Source: a virus | Reading direction: 5' to 3' (one strand) | IMG/VR virus record: IMGVR_UViG_3300006802_000343 | Coordinates: 1 to 30,508 of that record | Length of the DNA stretch: 30,508 nucleotides | In this document: positions 7,099 to 16,351 of the stretch, piece after piece | Layout of the letters: the number at the start of each line of letters is the position of its first letter | Numbering within the stretch: position 1 is the first letter of the stretch | Translations under genes and position numbers: made by a program | Notes under the pieces: model-generated | What the model saw: only the letters and a program-made list of their open reading frames with translations | What the model was told of the DNA's origin: nothing | Databases searched by the model: none

Positions 7099-8603
7099 GG
7101 GGCCGTCCATACATATTTAGTAATTTGGGGCGCGGTATTAATTTAGAAGCCGCGCCTTATGCTATTTCAGAAGGTCAAGCCCGTAATGGTCGTAATTTTC
7201 ATACCTCTCCTGTAGGCACTATTACTAAGCGTAACGGTTGCGTTACACATTCTACCCCGGACGCTGCTTTAACTTCCTTATTTCCACTACACACTTCTAC
7301 GCGTTATTTAATAGGAGCAGGAAGCACAAAACTTTATAAAATTGCTACAGATGGAACCGTAAGCGATTTAAAAACAAGTTTGACTAATAATAAACGATGG
7401 GAATTTGTACAGGCTCCAACTAGCGGTGGGCAAGGGCCGCTGTGGGGTTTAAACGGGACAGACACGCCGCAACAATGGGACGGTAGTGCTGCTACTTCTA
7501 GTAACTGGACTGCGGCATCGGGTACTTTACCCAATGGAAAATATATTGCTTATCATAACAACAGGATTGCGATTGCTGGTACTTCTAGTAATCCTTCTCG
7601 TTTATATTTATCAGCATTAGTAGACCCTGCTGGTTCAGTAGATGGTGCGCGTAATTGGTCTACGCCTGATGCTGTCACTATTGATTTTGACCCTAATGAT
7701 GGACAAGAAATTACGGCAATTGGCAAAGTTGGCCCATATCTACTTGTTTTTAAGCCACGCAAAACCTTTCTTGTTACTGATACTGACAATGGAAGTTATC
7801 GTGTGCTTAATTCAGAAGTTGGTTGTAGCGCAAACAGAACGGTTACAGAGACTTCGAACGGCACTTACTTTTTAAGCACAGAAGGTGCTGTATATGTAAC
7901 AAATGGTACTACTATGACTGATATAAGTGGAGATATTCGCCCTGTCTTAGCCGCCATACCCGGAACATCGGTGTCTTACGCTTGCGGAATTTTTTATGAC
8001 CAAAAGTATTATTTAAGTATTCCTCAAAGCGGTAACACTTGTGAACTTATTTGTGAGTTTGATTTAGCAACTAATACTTGGTGGCTTCACGCAATTCAGT
8101 TTACTTCGTCTATTGTAGGGGCTGTAACGCAATTTGCCATATTAGAACCTAGTGGAAGCAACATATTATATGGAGCATTAGATGGCACCGCTAAAGTCGC
8201 AGAAATGTTTAAGAACGCAACATTCCAAGATTTTGATAATAATTATGTTGCTTATTGGAATGGCCCTTGGTTATCATTTGGTATGCCCCATCTCCGCAAA
8301 AATCTTAGAGAAATTCGCGTAGATGGATTAGGTCAATTTGATGTTTATACACAAAATAGTTTTTCGACTACAGAATCAGCACAAGAGACTACATTTTGGG
8401 AAGTAGCAACAGAAGGTACTACTTTTGGCGGTACAGGAGACTTTGGCGGCACAGGGACTTATGGAGATTCAGCAACTATTACCGAACGCAGATATTACAC
8501 CCCCGGAGTAGGTCGCGTGTGGAGTGTTCAGTTTAAAAGTACCAACAACGAAGATTGTCAAATTTACTCATATACTTTAGCACTAGATACAAGGAGAGAT
8601 TAA
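7095..8603 (+). CDS. Tail hub / nozzle-like structural protein
   Basis: 502 residues from ATG 7095, chosen because it makes an ATGA overlap with the adaptor stop; an in-frame ATG at 7068 would overlap the adaptor by 31 bases. It begins RGRPYIFSNLGRGINLEAAP, passes into VGTITKRNGCVTH, and continues with repeated beta-strand units containing W, G and D (QQWDGSAAT, LVFKPRKTFLVTDTDNG, CEFDLATNTWWLH). This is the pattern of beta-propeller hub proteins such as P22 gp10, which extend the tail below the adaptor. The family match is by pattern and order only. Confidence 0.6.
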   Translation: MRGRPYIFSNLGRGINLEAAPYAISEGQARNGRNFHTSPVGTITKRNGCVTHSTPDAALTSLFPLHTSTRYLIGAGSTKLYKIATDGTVSDLKTSLTNNKRWEFVQAPTSGGQGPLWGLNGTDTPQQWDGSAATSSNWTAASGTLPNGKYIAYHNNRIAIAGTSSNPSRLYLSALVDPAGSVDGARNWSTPDAVTIDFDPNDGQEITAIGKVGPYLLVFKPRKTFLVTDTDNGSYRVLNSEVGCSANRTVTETSNGTYFLSTEGAVYVTNGTTMTDISGDIRPVLAAIPGTSVSYACGIFYDQKYYLSIPQSGNTCELICEFDLATNTWWLHAIQFTSSIVGAVTQFAILEPSGSNILYGALDGTAKVAEMFKNATFQDFDNNYVAYWNGPWLSFGMPHLRKNLREIRVDGLGQFDVYTQNSFSTTESAQETTFWEVATEGTTFGGTGDFGGTGTYGDSATITERRYYTPGVGRVWSVQFKSTNNEDCQIYSYTLALDTRRD

Positions 8604-9521
8604 GTGGGAACTATTAACCCCTCAATACCAACAGTAGGTCAACCAAACTCTACAGAAGATGTAGATATTCGTGATGGTATGACTACTATTCGTGATGAGA
8701 TTAACGGAAATCTTGATAACGCTAACATTAAAAATGCCGCAAATATTGCCGGTTCTAAGTTAGCAGATAACTCTGTTGCGCCAAGCAAATTAACTAATGG
8801 CACCGCAGGCCAGTTGCTTATTGCTAATGCTTCTGGAATAGTTACTTCTACAACCGTTACTGGTGATGTAACGATTAACAGTTCTGGCGTAACTGAAATT
8901 GGCGCAGGCGTAGTTGGCACTACTGAAATAGCCGACGATTCTATTAATCACGATAAAATGACTAATAACTCAGTCAATACAGACGAGTTACATAACAGCG
9001 CCGTAACTACAGCCAAAATTGCTGATGATGCGGTAACTGCTGATAAAATCGCAGATAACGCGGTTGTAACTGCTGGTATTTCTGATAATACAATTACTGC
9101 TGCTAAAATTAAAGCAGATGCGTGGACTTCTTATACTCCAACTTGGACTGCTCTTTCCACTAATCCAACTCTAGGAAATGGTACTCTTACTGGTTATTAT
9201 ATCCAATTAGGTAAAACTGTATTTTTTAGAATACAATTAGCGTTTGGTTCTACTACTACGGCTGGTAATGGCAATTGGTCATTGACCCTTCCGACAACTC
9301 AAAATCACCCTAATTTATCTCCTATTGGTAATGTGATGGTTTCTGATGCTAGTACAGCAACCTATTCATTTGGTACTGCTGTAACTACAATTAGTGCTTT
9401 AGGTGGTGGAGCAGATAAATTTATTTCTTATGTTGGTAGTAATCCAATTGGTACTGGTAGCCCTTGGGCTTGGGCAACTGGTGATTCTTATAGTATTACT
9501 GGTACTTATGAGGCCGCATAG
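8604..9521 (+). CDS. Tail fibre protein with hydrophobic-heptad repeats
   Basis: 305 residues, GTG start directly after the previous stop. Residues about 45-172 are built of repeated units such as ITAAKIKADA, VTADKIADNA and VNTDELHNSA, which in phage fibres form a long trimeric shaft. The C-terminal part (about 173-305) starts WTSYTPTWT and contains NPTLGNGTLTGYYIQLGKTV, a beta-rich tip module found on many fibre proteins and presumed to bind the host surface. Its stop overlaps the next GTG start. Confidence 0.75.
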   Translation: MGTINPSIPTVGQPNSTEDVDIRDGMTTIRDEINGNLDNANIKNAANIAGSKLADNSVAPSKLTNGTAGQLLIANASGIVTSTTVTGDVTINSSGVTEIGAGVVGTTEIADDSINHDKMTNNSVNTDELHNSAVTTAKIADDAVTADKIADNAVVTAGISDNTITAAKIKADAWTSYTPTWTALSTNPTLGNGTLTGYYIQLGKTVFFRIQLAFGSTTTAGNGNWSLTLPTTQNHPNLSPIGNVMVSDASTATYSFGTAVTTISALGGGADKFISYVGSNPIGTGSPWAWATGDSYSITGTYEAA

Positions 9522-9859
9522 TGCCAATTAAAGACCCAAAAGGCGGATTGACAGCAGAAGGACGCGCTTATTTTAAGCGTAAAGAAGGTGCTAATTTAAA
9601 ACCCGGTGTAAAGAACTATTCTAGTGCGAGTTTTGCTGACAAAAAACGATGGGCTAATTGGGCTACTAGGTTTGCTGGTCGCTCCGATATACCGCCTCTT
9701 AAAAAGCCGAATGGAGAACCCACACGCTTTGCGCTTATGTTTAGGGCGTGGGGTGAACCTGTACCTACATCTGTATCAGCAGTTAAATCTGTGGCTAGAA
9801 AAGCACAAGCACGAAAGCAAACTTTGAGAGATAAAACTAATGGCAATAGTAACACCTAA
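9521..9859 (+). CDS. DUF6321-like phage protein
   Basis: 112 residues from GTG 9521 (overlapping the preceding stop). The order [68 protein letters not shown] and a basic C-terminal helix matches, from memory, the small DUF6321-type proteins of cyanophages and other environmental phages. Function is not established; the basic composition and neighbours suggest a minor virion or DNA-associated role. It overlaps the next gene by 20 bases in another frame. Confidence 0.65.
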   Translation: MPIKDPKGGLTAEGRAYFKRKEGANLKPGVKNYSSASFADKKRWANWATRFAGRSDIPPLKKPNGEPTRFALMFRAWGEPVPTSVSAVKSVARKAQARKQTLRDKTNGNSNT

Positions 9860-11042
9860 TACTCCTGAGCAAATTGGTGAACTTTTATTAATAGAAGTAA
9901 ACGGTCGGCTAGATAGCGATAATTTTAGCCAAACAGTTTGGGATAAAATTAATGAATTAATTGCTGCTTCTGGTGGTAGTTATACAGTTTTAAATGGTGC
10001 TGGTGCGCCTAGCGCAGGTTTAGGTGCTGATGGTGATTTTTATATTGACACATCGGCAACCGCAATTTATGGGCCAAAGACCGCAGGTGCGTGGGGTTCT
10101 TCTACTAGCCTAATTGGGCCTACAGGACCTACGGGGGCAACGGGAGCGACAGGGGCTACTGGCGCTACGGGAGCAACAGGGGCTACGGGGGCTATTGGCC
10201 CTGCTGGTACTGATGGTAAAACAATTTTAAATGGTACTTCTAATCCTACTAGTGGGACAGGAGTAGATGGAGATTTTTATATTAACACTTCTACTAGCAC
10301 ATTATTTGGGCCAAAAGCATCTGGAACTTGGCCTGCTGGTGTATCGCTAATTGGACCTAGTGCGTCTGCTCCCACAGGCGCTATGTTACAGTATGCTGGT
10401 ACTACCGCTCCATCAGGTTATTTGTTATGTGATGGGTCTAGTGTATCTACAACAACTTATGCTGATTTATACGCTATTATAGGCTATACTTATGGTGGCT
10501 CTGGTTCATCGTTTATGCTTCCTGACCTTTGTGGTCGTGTGCCTATAGGTGCTGGTACTGGTGCTGGCCTTACAGCAAGAACCCTTGCTGCTACAGGAGG
10601 TGCGGAAACTCACGCATTATCTACCGCAGAATTAGCAAGCCACAATCACGGAACTACTAATACTTTGTCGGTCGCAAGTCATAATCACGGCGCAACTGGT
10701 TTAACATTTACAGGTACAGCAGGTACGACTGATGATGAATCTTCGCATACACACGGCGCTGGTAGTTATCTTACTCAGTTCCAAAGCGTTACAAATACAA
10801 CCGTAACTGGTTCTGCGGGACGCTTAGCAACTGGTACTGGTGTAAATAGGGCTGTATCTGGTACTTCTGGTGCTGGTTCTGCTCATAACCACTCATTTAC
10901 TCCTAGCGGTACATTAGGCGGTAATACTGGTGATTCAGCACCTTCTTTAACTGGTTCACTTTCTATTGATAATGCTGGTAGCGGAAACGCACACAATAAC
11001 ATTCAGCCGTTTCTTGTGCTAAACTATATAATTAAAACCTAG
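9840..11042 (+). CDS. Collagen-like tail collar fibre
   Basis: 400 residues, ATG 9840. Order: an N-terminal helical region; a beta module (about 50-90) ending SLIGP; a Gly-X-Y collagen-like stretch (93-122); a second copy of the beta module (about 126-170), also ending SLIGP; and a Tail_Collar-type domain from about 178 with [40 protein letters not shown] and histidine motifs (ASHNHG, SHTHG, AHNHS). The last lines up with collar and fibre tips of many phages, where histidines can hold metal. It probably works as a trimer in host attachment. The second module copy suggests internal duplication. Confidence 0.8.
   Translation: MAIVTPNTPEQIGELLLIEVNGRLDSDNFSQTVWDKINELIAASGGSYTVLNGAGAPSAGLGADGDFYIDTSATAIYGPKTAGAWGSSTSLIGPTGPTGATGATGATGATGATGATGAIGPAGTDGKTILNGTSNPTSGTGVDGDFYINTSTSTLFGPKASGTWPAGVSLIGPSASAPTGAMLQYAGTTAPSGYLLCDGSSVSTTTYADLYAIIGYTYGGSGSSFMLPDLCGRVPIGAGTGAGLTARTLAATGGAETHALSTAELASHNHGTTNTLSVASHNHGATGLTFTGTAGTTDDESSHTHGAGSYLTQFQSVTNTTVTGSAGRLATGTGVNRAVSGTSGAGSAHNHSFTPSGTLGGNTGDSAPSLTGSLSIDNAGSGNAHNNIQPFLVLNYIIKT
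10116..10206 (+). repeat. Collagen-like GAT-coding tandem repeat
   Basis: About ten 9-base units, mostly Gly-Ala-Thr, with Gly-Pro-Thr at the start and Gly-Pro-Ala at the end. Codons vary between units (ggggca, ggagcg, ggggct), so protein sequence rather than DNA is conserved. Repeat number can change by slippage and would alter fibre length. Confidence 0.85.
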
Positions 11043-11049
11043 GTGAAAA

Positions 11050-11865
11050 ATGGCAACTAACAACGACTCCCAAGCAGAACTAGCAGCAAAAATAGCAGAA
11101 AACAGGTCAAGCCCTACAGGGATAGCGGCTAATACTTTTTCTGTTAATCAAGACCCACAACCGCCTAACTCTGACCAAGGCGTAACTAATAATGCTAACT
11201 CACAGTCTAGTACTTCTGGTGGTGTAGACAATCAATCAATAACACCTAATAATAATTATAGTTCGAATAATAATCAAAATGAGCCATTTTCTTCTTACAT
11301 GCCAGAAACAGGTAAGCCTGACCCTAGGGACTCTCAGTATTGGCGAGATGTAATTCGTTTAAACTTTGACCGCAACACACAAGAAAACAATCTTAGGTTA
11401 CAGTCGGTTTACGCTCAAACTGATTTTGAGAAGGCTAACTCAGATTTAGGTAGGCAACAAATACGCGATAGATTAGCCACTAAGATAGCATCGTCTAAGA
11501 GCGGTAATTTATTTAGTTCTGTATCGCAAGAAAATCTTGGACAGTTAGAACAAGGTTATTTTAACCAGCGTTCTGATTTACAGCAAACATATCAGCGTGA
11601 AGAAGCATCTAGACAAGCCATTAGGGACGCGCTCGCACAGGGCTATACTATTGATGAAGCAGCCGCATTAGCAGCCGCGATTGATAGAAAAGCACAAGCC
11701 GAATTAGACCAACCAAGCCCATATCAAACACCTACTACTAATACTAATACCGCAGACACAGGGCCAAATTGGGATACACTTCTGAATCAAGCATTAAAAA
11801 ATCTATTTCCTAAACCTAAACCTAACAAAGGCAAGGGTAAGGGCAAAGGTAAAGGTAAAAAGTAA
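11050..11865 (+). CDS. Internal virion / structural protein, Asn-Gln rich
   Basis: 271 residues, ATG 11050, with AGGTG seven bases upstream. Residues 1-95 are low complexity, rich in N, S, Q and T; the middle (about 95-205) is helical with many Q, R and E (LRLQSVYAQTDFEKANSDLG); the end is an extreme basic tail (KPKPNKGKGKGKGKGKK). No signal peptide or enzyme motif. The low-complexity start and polybasic tail fit a virion protein that contacts DNA or is ejected with it; its place before larger internal proteins supports that. The stop overlaps the next ATG (TAATG). Confidence 0.65.
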   Translation: MATNNDSQAELAAKIAENRSSPTGIAANTFSVNQDPQPPNSDQGVTNNANSQSSTSGGVDNQSITPNNNYSSNNNQNEPFSSYMPETGKPDPRDSQYWRDVIRLNFDRNTQENNLRLQSVYAQTDFEKANSDLGRQQIRDRLATKIASSKSGNLFSSVSQENLGQLEQGYFNQRSDLQQTYQREEASRQAIRDALAQGYTIDEAAALAAAIDRKAQAELDQPSPYQTPTTNTNTADTGPNWDTLLNQALKNLFPKPKPNKGKGKGKGKGKK

Positions 11866-13013
11866 TGGCAAAAGATAAAAAAAATAAGAAAAAAATAAAT
11901 CCTGTATACAGTCCTTTAACCCAATTACAGGGTAAAACTTTGCGCCGTTTTGTTAAGGCTATTACTAATTTAGAATACAAACCTCAAGTAAATGCGGTTA
12001 ATCAGCAAATAGGTGCCTTAGATACGCAAAAACAAAATACTACCGCTAGTCTTGGCGCTTTAGGCACTCAGGCTACAGGTAATATTAGTTCATACTATCG
12101 TAGCCTTGCGGAAGCAGAAGCGGCTAACGCTGCGCGTCAACAAGAGTTAGCACAGCGTTCTCAACAGCAAACAGCATCTATGACTCAGCAAGCCGCTAAT
12201 GCGGTACAGCAAGCAGCACAAAACGCTAATGCGCAGTTAAGACAAGACTCTGGTGCTAGGGACGAATTACAGGCTATGGTTGCTGAACAACAGTCTAGAC
12301 AAGCCCGTGAAGCACAGGCTATCCAAGGTTCTAACACCGCTCAAAACACTAATTGGCAAGGTTTACAGCAAGCACTTGCCGCGTCAAATCAAACTAGGGG
12401 AAGTGAAAACTTAGTAAATACTCAGCGTCAAAGTATGAGTGATATTACTAAGGCTACTGCGGCTTTTAACGATGAAATCGCTGCTGCTATGGCTAGACGC
12501 GCAGGGCTTAAAGGTGAGGCTGCTGCTGCCTTTATTAAGAATCTTTATCAGGCGCGTGGTGCGGAGCGTGAATTTAATCTTGGAGTACGCGCACTTAAGT
12601 CTAAAAATGCGTATAACAAGACTCAAGTTAAATTACAAAAAATGCGTAATGCCCAGCAAGATGAAAACAACTCAGCGCAAATGTATATTGCCGACAGATA
12701 CAGTAGTGCTAAAGAATATGCTGCTGACCGCAACGCTGAAATTCAGGCACTTTATGGGCAGAAAAAAGATACTGACCGTTGGCGTGAAGCCTTTAGCCAT
12801 ATTCGCGGAGACTTTGGCTATGGTGGTAAAAATGCTCAAAAGGCTGCCTCGTCAAAAAGCAAGCGTCTTATTATTGACGGCTTAATTAAAAAGTACAGTT
12901 TTTCGTGGGGTGCGGCTAATAAGGCTTATAGCACTTGGCTTCGTAAATACAATAAAAAACGGGGCTATGGTAAAGGTGGAGCATTTGGCCCTGCCTCTGG
13001 TCGCCGTAGTTAA
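11865..13013 (+). CDS. Internal virion protein, Ala-Gln coiled coil with terminal GYGKGGAFG
   Basis: 382 residues, ATG overlapping the previous stop. A lysine-rich start (KDKKNKKKIN) precedes a long alanine/glutamine helix region (about 65-240), which resembles T7 gp14-like ejection proteins in composition. The C-terminal 17 residues contain GYGKGGAFG at 367-375, then PASGRRS. The same nonapeptide stands near the N-terminus of the next gene product and of the hydrolase at 18597. Probably packed inside the capsid and released at infection; function by composition and order only. Confidence 0.65.
   Translation: MAKDKKNKKKINPVYSPLTQLQGKTLRRFVKAITNLEYKPQVNAVNQQIGALDTQKQNTTASLGALGTQATGNISSYYRSLAEAEAANAARQQELAQRSQQQTASMTQQAANAVQQAAQNANAQLRQDSGARDELQAMVAEQQSRQAREAQAIQGSNTAQNTNWQGLQQALAASNQTRGSENLVNTQRQSMSDITKATAAFNDEIAAAMARRAGLKGEAAAAFIKNLYQARGAEREFNLGVRALKSKNAYNKTQVKLQKMRNAQQDENNSAQMYIADRYSSAKEYAADRNAEIQALYGQKKDTDRWREAFSHIRGDFGYGGKNAQKAASSKSKRLIIDGLIKKYSFSWGAANKAYSTWLRKYNKKRGYGKGGAFGPASGRRS
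12963..12989 (+). repeat. GYGKGGAFG module, copy 1 (C-terminal)
   Basis: Encodes GYGKGGAFG seven residues before the stop of the 382-residue protein. Codons differ from the other two copies at several third positions, so protein sequence is what has been kept. Confidence 0.85.
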
Positions 13014-13015
13014 TT

Positions 13016-16000
13016 ATGCCGGGGCCGACTTATGGTAAGCGGTTAGGTAAAAAAACTAATCGCAAACAGAAGAAATCAAGAAAAGCATTAGGCTATGGCA
13101 AGGGCGGTGCTTTTGGTGACGGTCGTCTTAGCACTCAACGCAGAAAAGAACGCTCAGGTAAGGGCGCATATAGTTATGTAGGAACTTACAAAGGTTCTGG
13201 TAAAGACGCTGCTAAAGGTGTATCAAAAGCCAAGAGACAGCGTAGGTCTGCTAAATCAATTTATAAAGCAACGCAATTAAAGCGTCAGCGTGATTTAGTA
13301 AGTGGTAAAAGTAGCCCTGCCCCAATTAGTAGCAGAGGCTATGAGGCTCGCTACGGAATAGATACAGAAAAAACAGAACGCAAAGAAATACAGCGTTATA
13401 AAAAAGAAAAAACATTAGTAGGTCGTGGTAAAAATTTACGCGCTATTTTAGGCCCAACTACTACGCCACAACAGTTAAGTTATAGGGCCAAGTTTGCTAA
13501 AGATATTAAAACTTACAAAATACGAGATGCTGAAATTACTCGTTTAGAAGATAGCGTAAAGTCTTATGACAAACTTATTAAAAAAGAAGAAGAACGCAAA
13601 AAAAATGTTATAACAGACAAAGAGTTAACAGACTATTTTGAGGCAGGTATATTTAGTTCTGCTCAAAATGTTCCCGAAGAAATTGTTAAGAATAAAAATG
13701 CTCGGCTTACTTATATTCGGGCTAGAAGGGCTGAGGATAGGGCTGAATTAGAACGACTACTTACTCGTCGCGCTCGCGGTAGAGTTACTAAATTTTCTCG
13801 TCGTTTAGTAGATGTTCCTAGGACTAACCCTGAAAAACAAAAAAGACTTTCTGAAAAAATTGACCGTTTTGAGAAAGAGGCTAAATGGCGTAGTAATACC
13901 AATAAACCTAGGTTAGAAAAAAAACGCGAAGAACGCCTAAAAGACGAAGCCCGTTTAAACCTTTCTAAGACGGTTGTTACCTACCGCAAGCGGCTTGACC
14001 AAGAACTTAGAGATTTCTTTGAGACTGCCATTAAGGTTTCTGATGGGAAAACAAAGCGCGACCTTATAGATGCCTATGGATTAATTAAGGTAAATAAACA
14101 CCCGTCTCCACCTACAGTATTAATGGCTGCCTCTAAAGCACTTAATGACAGCATTGGCGGTGGCATGAGGACTAACAAAGTTCATCCACTTGTTACAAAA
14201 TTAAATAAAACTACTAATGAATTAATAGGTTATGAAGAAGCGGCAAAAAGTTATGGATTAAATTTTGCTGAACAATTTTTATCATCGCCCGCACAAACTG
14301 GGCTTATTGCTATTGATTTAGTTTCTCTTGGTGGAGTTTTTAAAACACCTCTTAAAGCAGGAGGTAAATTAGCATTAAAACTTACAGGAGCAAGGGCATT
14401 GGGTCGTGGAGTAAGGGCGGTAAGTAAGGCCACCGCTAGAGGCGTTAAGAATAGGTCTGAAAGACTAGCAATTCGAGAAGGTTTGGCAAAATCTGGTTTA
14501 TCTGGTCGTCGTGGCGGAAAAGTTAAGTCTGAGGTTGGTAAAACAAATAAAATTGTAGACCCAGATAAGATTACTCCTAAGGCTACTGGTCAAGCCGCTG
14601 CTAAAAATGAAAAGGTCGCAGATGAGATTATTCGGTCTGCTGCTACCGACGATATAAAGACTGCTGCTGACGCTGCTATAGATGCTCAACGCGCAGGTAA
14701 AATGGGAAATATTTCTGATGAACTTGCCAATAAAATAGATGAACTTGCTAAATACCAAGATGAAGTCGCAAGGCGTGTTAGCGAAAATCCACGCGCTGCT
14801 GGCGCTATGAGTCGTAAGTTAAATCGTTTACGCGAAGATTTAGCAACACAATTACTTAAAGAAGAACAGTTTGCTCGTAGAGGCTTACAGGCTCCTTTAA
14901 AAAATACTCGTTACATGCTAGATGAGGCGGGGGCATTAAGTCAAACAAGTCTTAAGCGTCTTGGTGCTCGCTACAAGTGGCCTTTAAGACTTGGCGTATC
15001 TGGCGTAATTACTAGTGCTTCTGTAGACGAAGTGGTTACTGGCGGAGAAATTACTAATAACTTTTTAATAAACGCTAAGGATTTAGCATCATCTGTGCCG
15101 TATGCCTTGGTAGAGACAGGCAAGATGGTAGGAGATGTTGTTTTAAACCAAGACACTGACCGTGTTTCGGCGTTTTGGGATTATATGGTAAATCACGATG
15201 CTGTTTTTTTGGCTTTCCAAGGTAGGTGGGACGAAGCAAAAAAATCTGCTAAAGAACGACCATTAGATGCGTTATTAATGATTGGTGGTGTTTATGGCGC
15301 GGTAGGTAGAGGCATTGGCACAGCGGCAAGAGGTGCTGGAAGGTTTGCGCGTGTTGATTATACAAAATTACCAGATGGTAATTATAGGCTTGCTGACGGT
15401 ACAATTAGTAATAAAAAACCTGAACGCGGCTATAACGCTACGCGAAATCCAGAAGAATTAAAAGACCAACTTAATCAAGCAAAAAGCACTACTAGTAGAA
15501 ACTTAATGAGAATTGGTCATGTTGGCTCGCAATTACGCCGTCCTTTACCACTAGTTTTTGATGATAGTCCTCAATTAATTAATAGAAGGCTATCACCTAA
15601 CATTATAACCGCACAAGCACAAAAGTTTGTTGATAACCGCAGTTTAGCCAAAATTAAGGCTATCCAAGCAAAGGCTGATGACGGTATTTCGCTTACAAAA
15701 CAAGAAGAAAAGAAGTTACTTGCTCATCAACTAGAAGTTGAGAATAATGCTAACGCATTATACAGGGATTTAATAGACCATACTTGGGCTAGGCTAAACT
15801 TAACCAATAGAGCAGAAGTGTCTAAAATTGAGTCGGCAATTAACGATATTGCCAATGACCTTACAAAATCACCTGCTAGGGGAGGGCTAGGTAAAGATGC
15901 TCATTTAGCACTTAGACCACTTGCTTCTGGTGAGTTTGGCGGGCCAGCCCAAGTAGTTGCTAATTTAGAAAAAGCACTTGCTGATGTAAAAAAATGGCGT

Positions 16001-16351
16001 AAGAATTGGCTTAAAAAAGAATCTTACAATCAAAGTAGTCCATTTTATCGTGCTGCTGGCGAAACACAAAAATTGTTTGAGAAATTACTAGAAAAACCTG
16101 AGATATTAACTGACCCTAAAATGTGGGAAGCAGTTAATAAGTTAGGTGATGTAATTAATCCACTAGAGGACGCCCTTGTAAGACAGGGATTGTTATTACC
16201 TCAACAGCGTGATTTTGCTCCGTTAGTTCCTTATGCCGTTCGTGTTATGGGCGCTAAATCTATTAAGGCTAAGAATGGTCAGATTCGTTTTTATATAGAT
16301 AAAAATCTGCTAAAAGCGCGACGGGTGAAATGGGCGAAAGAAATTTCTTAA
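13016..16351 (+). CDS. Very large internal virion protein, N-terminal portion
   Basis: 1111 residues, ATG 13016, two bases after the previous stop. The first 70 residues are strongly basic and hold the shared module (25-61). Long charged helices follow (about 130-310), then hydrophobic or amphipathic stretches near 425-460 (AQTGLIAIDLVSLGG), 660-690 and 755-785 (LLMIGGVYGAVGRGIG), and a soluble helical end. Size, basic start and patchy amphipathic helices resemble T7 gp16-type ejected proteins, which cross the cell envelope. No lytic motif is evident. It overlaps the next gene by 22 bases in the -1 frame, and the two may be halves of one protein. Confidence 0.65.
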   Translation: MPGPTYGKRLGKKTNRKQKKSRKALGYGKGGAFGDGRLSTQRRKERSGKGAYSYVGTYKGSGKDAAKGVSKAKRQRRSAKSIYKATQLKRQRDLVSGKSSPAPISSRGYEARYGIDTEKTERKEIQRYKKEKTLVGRGKNLRAILGPTTTPQQLSYRAKFAKDIKTYKIRDAEITRLEDSVKSYDKLIKKEEERKKNVITDKELTDYFEAGIFSSAQNVPEEIVKNKNARLTYIRARRAEDRAELERLLTRRARGRVTKFSRRLVDVPRTNPEKQKRLSEKIDRFEKEAKWRSNTNKPRLEKKREERLKDEARLNLSKTVVTYRKRLDQELRDFFETAIKVSDGKTKRDLIDAYGLIKVNKHPSPPTVLMAASKALNDSIGGGMRTNKVHPLVTKLNKTTNELIGYEEAAKSYGLNFAEQFLSSPAQTGLIAIDLVSLGGVFKTPLKAGGKLALKLTGARALGRGVRAVSKATARGVKNRSERLAIREGLAKSGLSGRRGGKVKSEVGKTNKIVDPDKITPKATGQAAAKNEKVADEIIRSAATDDIKTAADAAIDAQRAGKMGNISDELANKIDELAKYQDEVARRVSENPRAAGAMSRKLNRLREDLATQLLKEEQFARRGLQAPLKNTRYMLDEAGALSQTSLKRLGARYKWPLRLGVSGVITSASVDEVVTGGEITNNFLINAKDLASSVPYALVETGKMVGDVVLNQDTDRVSAFWDYMVNHDAVFLAFQGRWDEAKKSAKERPLDALLMIGGVYGAVGRGIGTAARGAGRFARVDYTKLPDGNYRLADGTISNKKPERGYNATRNPEELKDQLNQAKSTTSRNLMRIGHVGSQLRRPLPLVFDDSPQLINRRLSPNIITAQAQKFVDNRSLAKIKAIQAKADDGISLTKQEEKKLLAHQLEVENNANALYRDLIDHTWARLNLTNRAEVSKIESAINDIANDLTKSPARGGLGKDAHLALRPLASGEFGGPAQVVANLEKALADVKKWRKNWLKKESYNQSSPFYRAAGETQKLFEKLLEKPEILTDPKMWEAVNKLGDVINPLEDALVRQGLLLPQQRDFAPLVPYAVRVMGAKSIKAKNGQIRFYIDKNLLKARRVKWAKEIS
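13088..13198 (+). repeat. GYGKGGAFG module, copy 2 (N-terminal, extended)
   Basis: Encodes residues 25-61: LGYGKGGAFG, then a G-R-x-S-T-x-R-R-K-x-R-S-G segment and YxYVGTYKGS. This 37-residue pattern recurs at 18618-18728 with about three-quarters identity by eye. Confidence 0.85.

Noticed and set aside
10116-10206. CRISPR-like or satellite repeat
   Set aside because: The 9-base units encode Gly-Ala-Thr in frame inside a fibre gene; there are no spacers.
14251-14758. Long antisense frames opposite the internal virion gene
   Set aside because: They are shadows of the coding strand, with no ribosome binding site or recognisable domain.
16330-16351. Programmed -1 ribosomal frameshift between the two giant genes
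   Set aside because: No X-XXY-YYZ heptamer in frame and no clear pseudoknot downstream; a simple indel or ordinary gene overlap is more economical.
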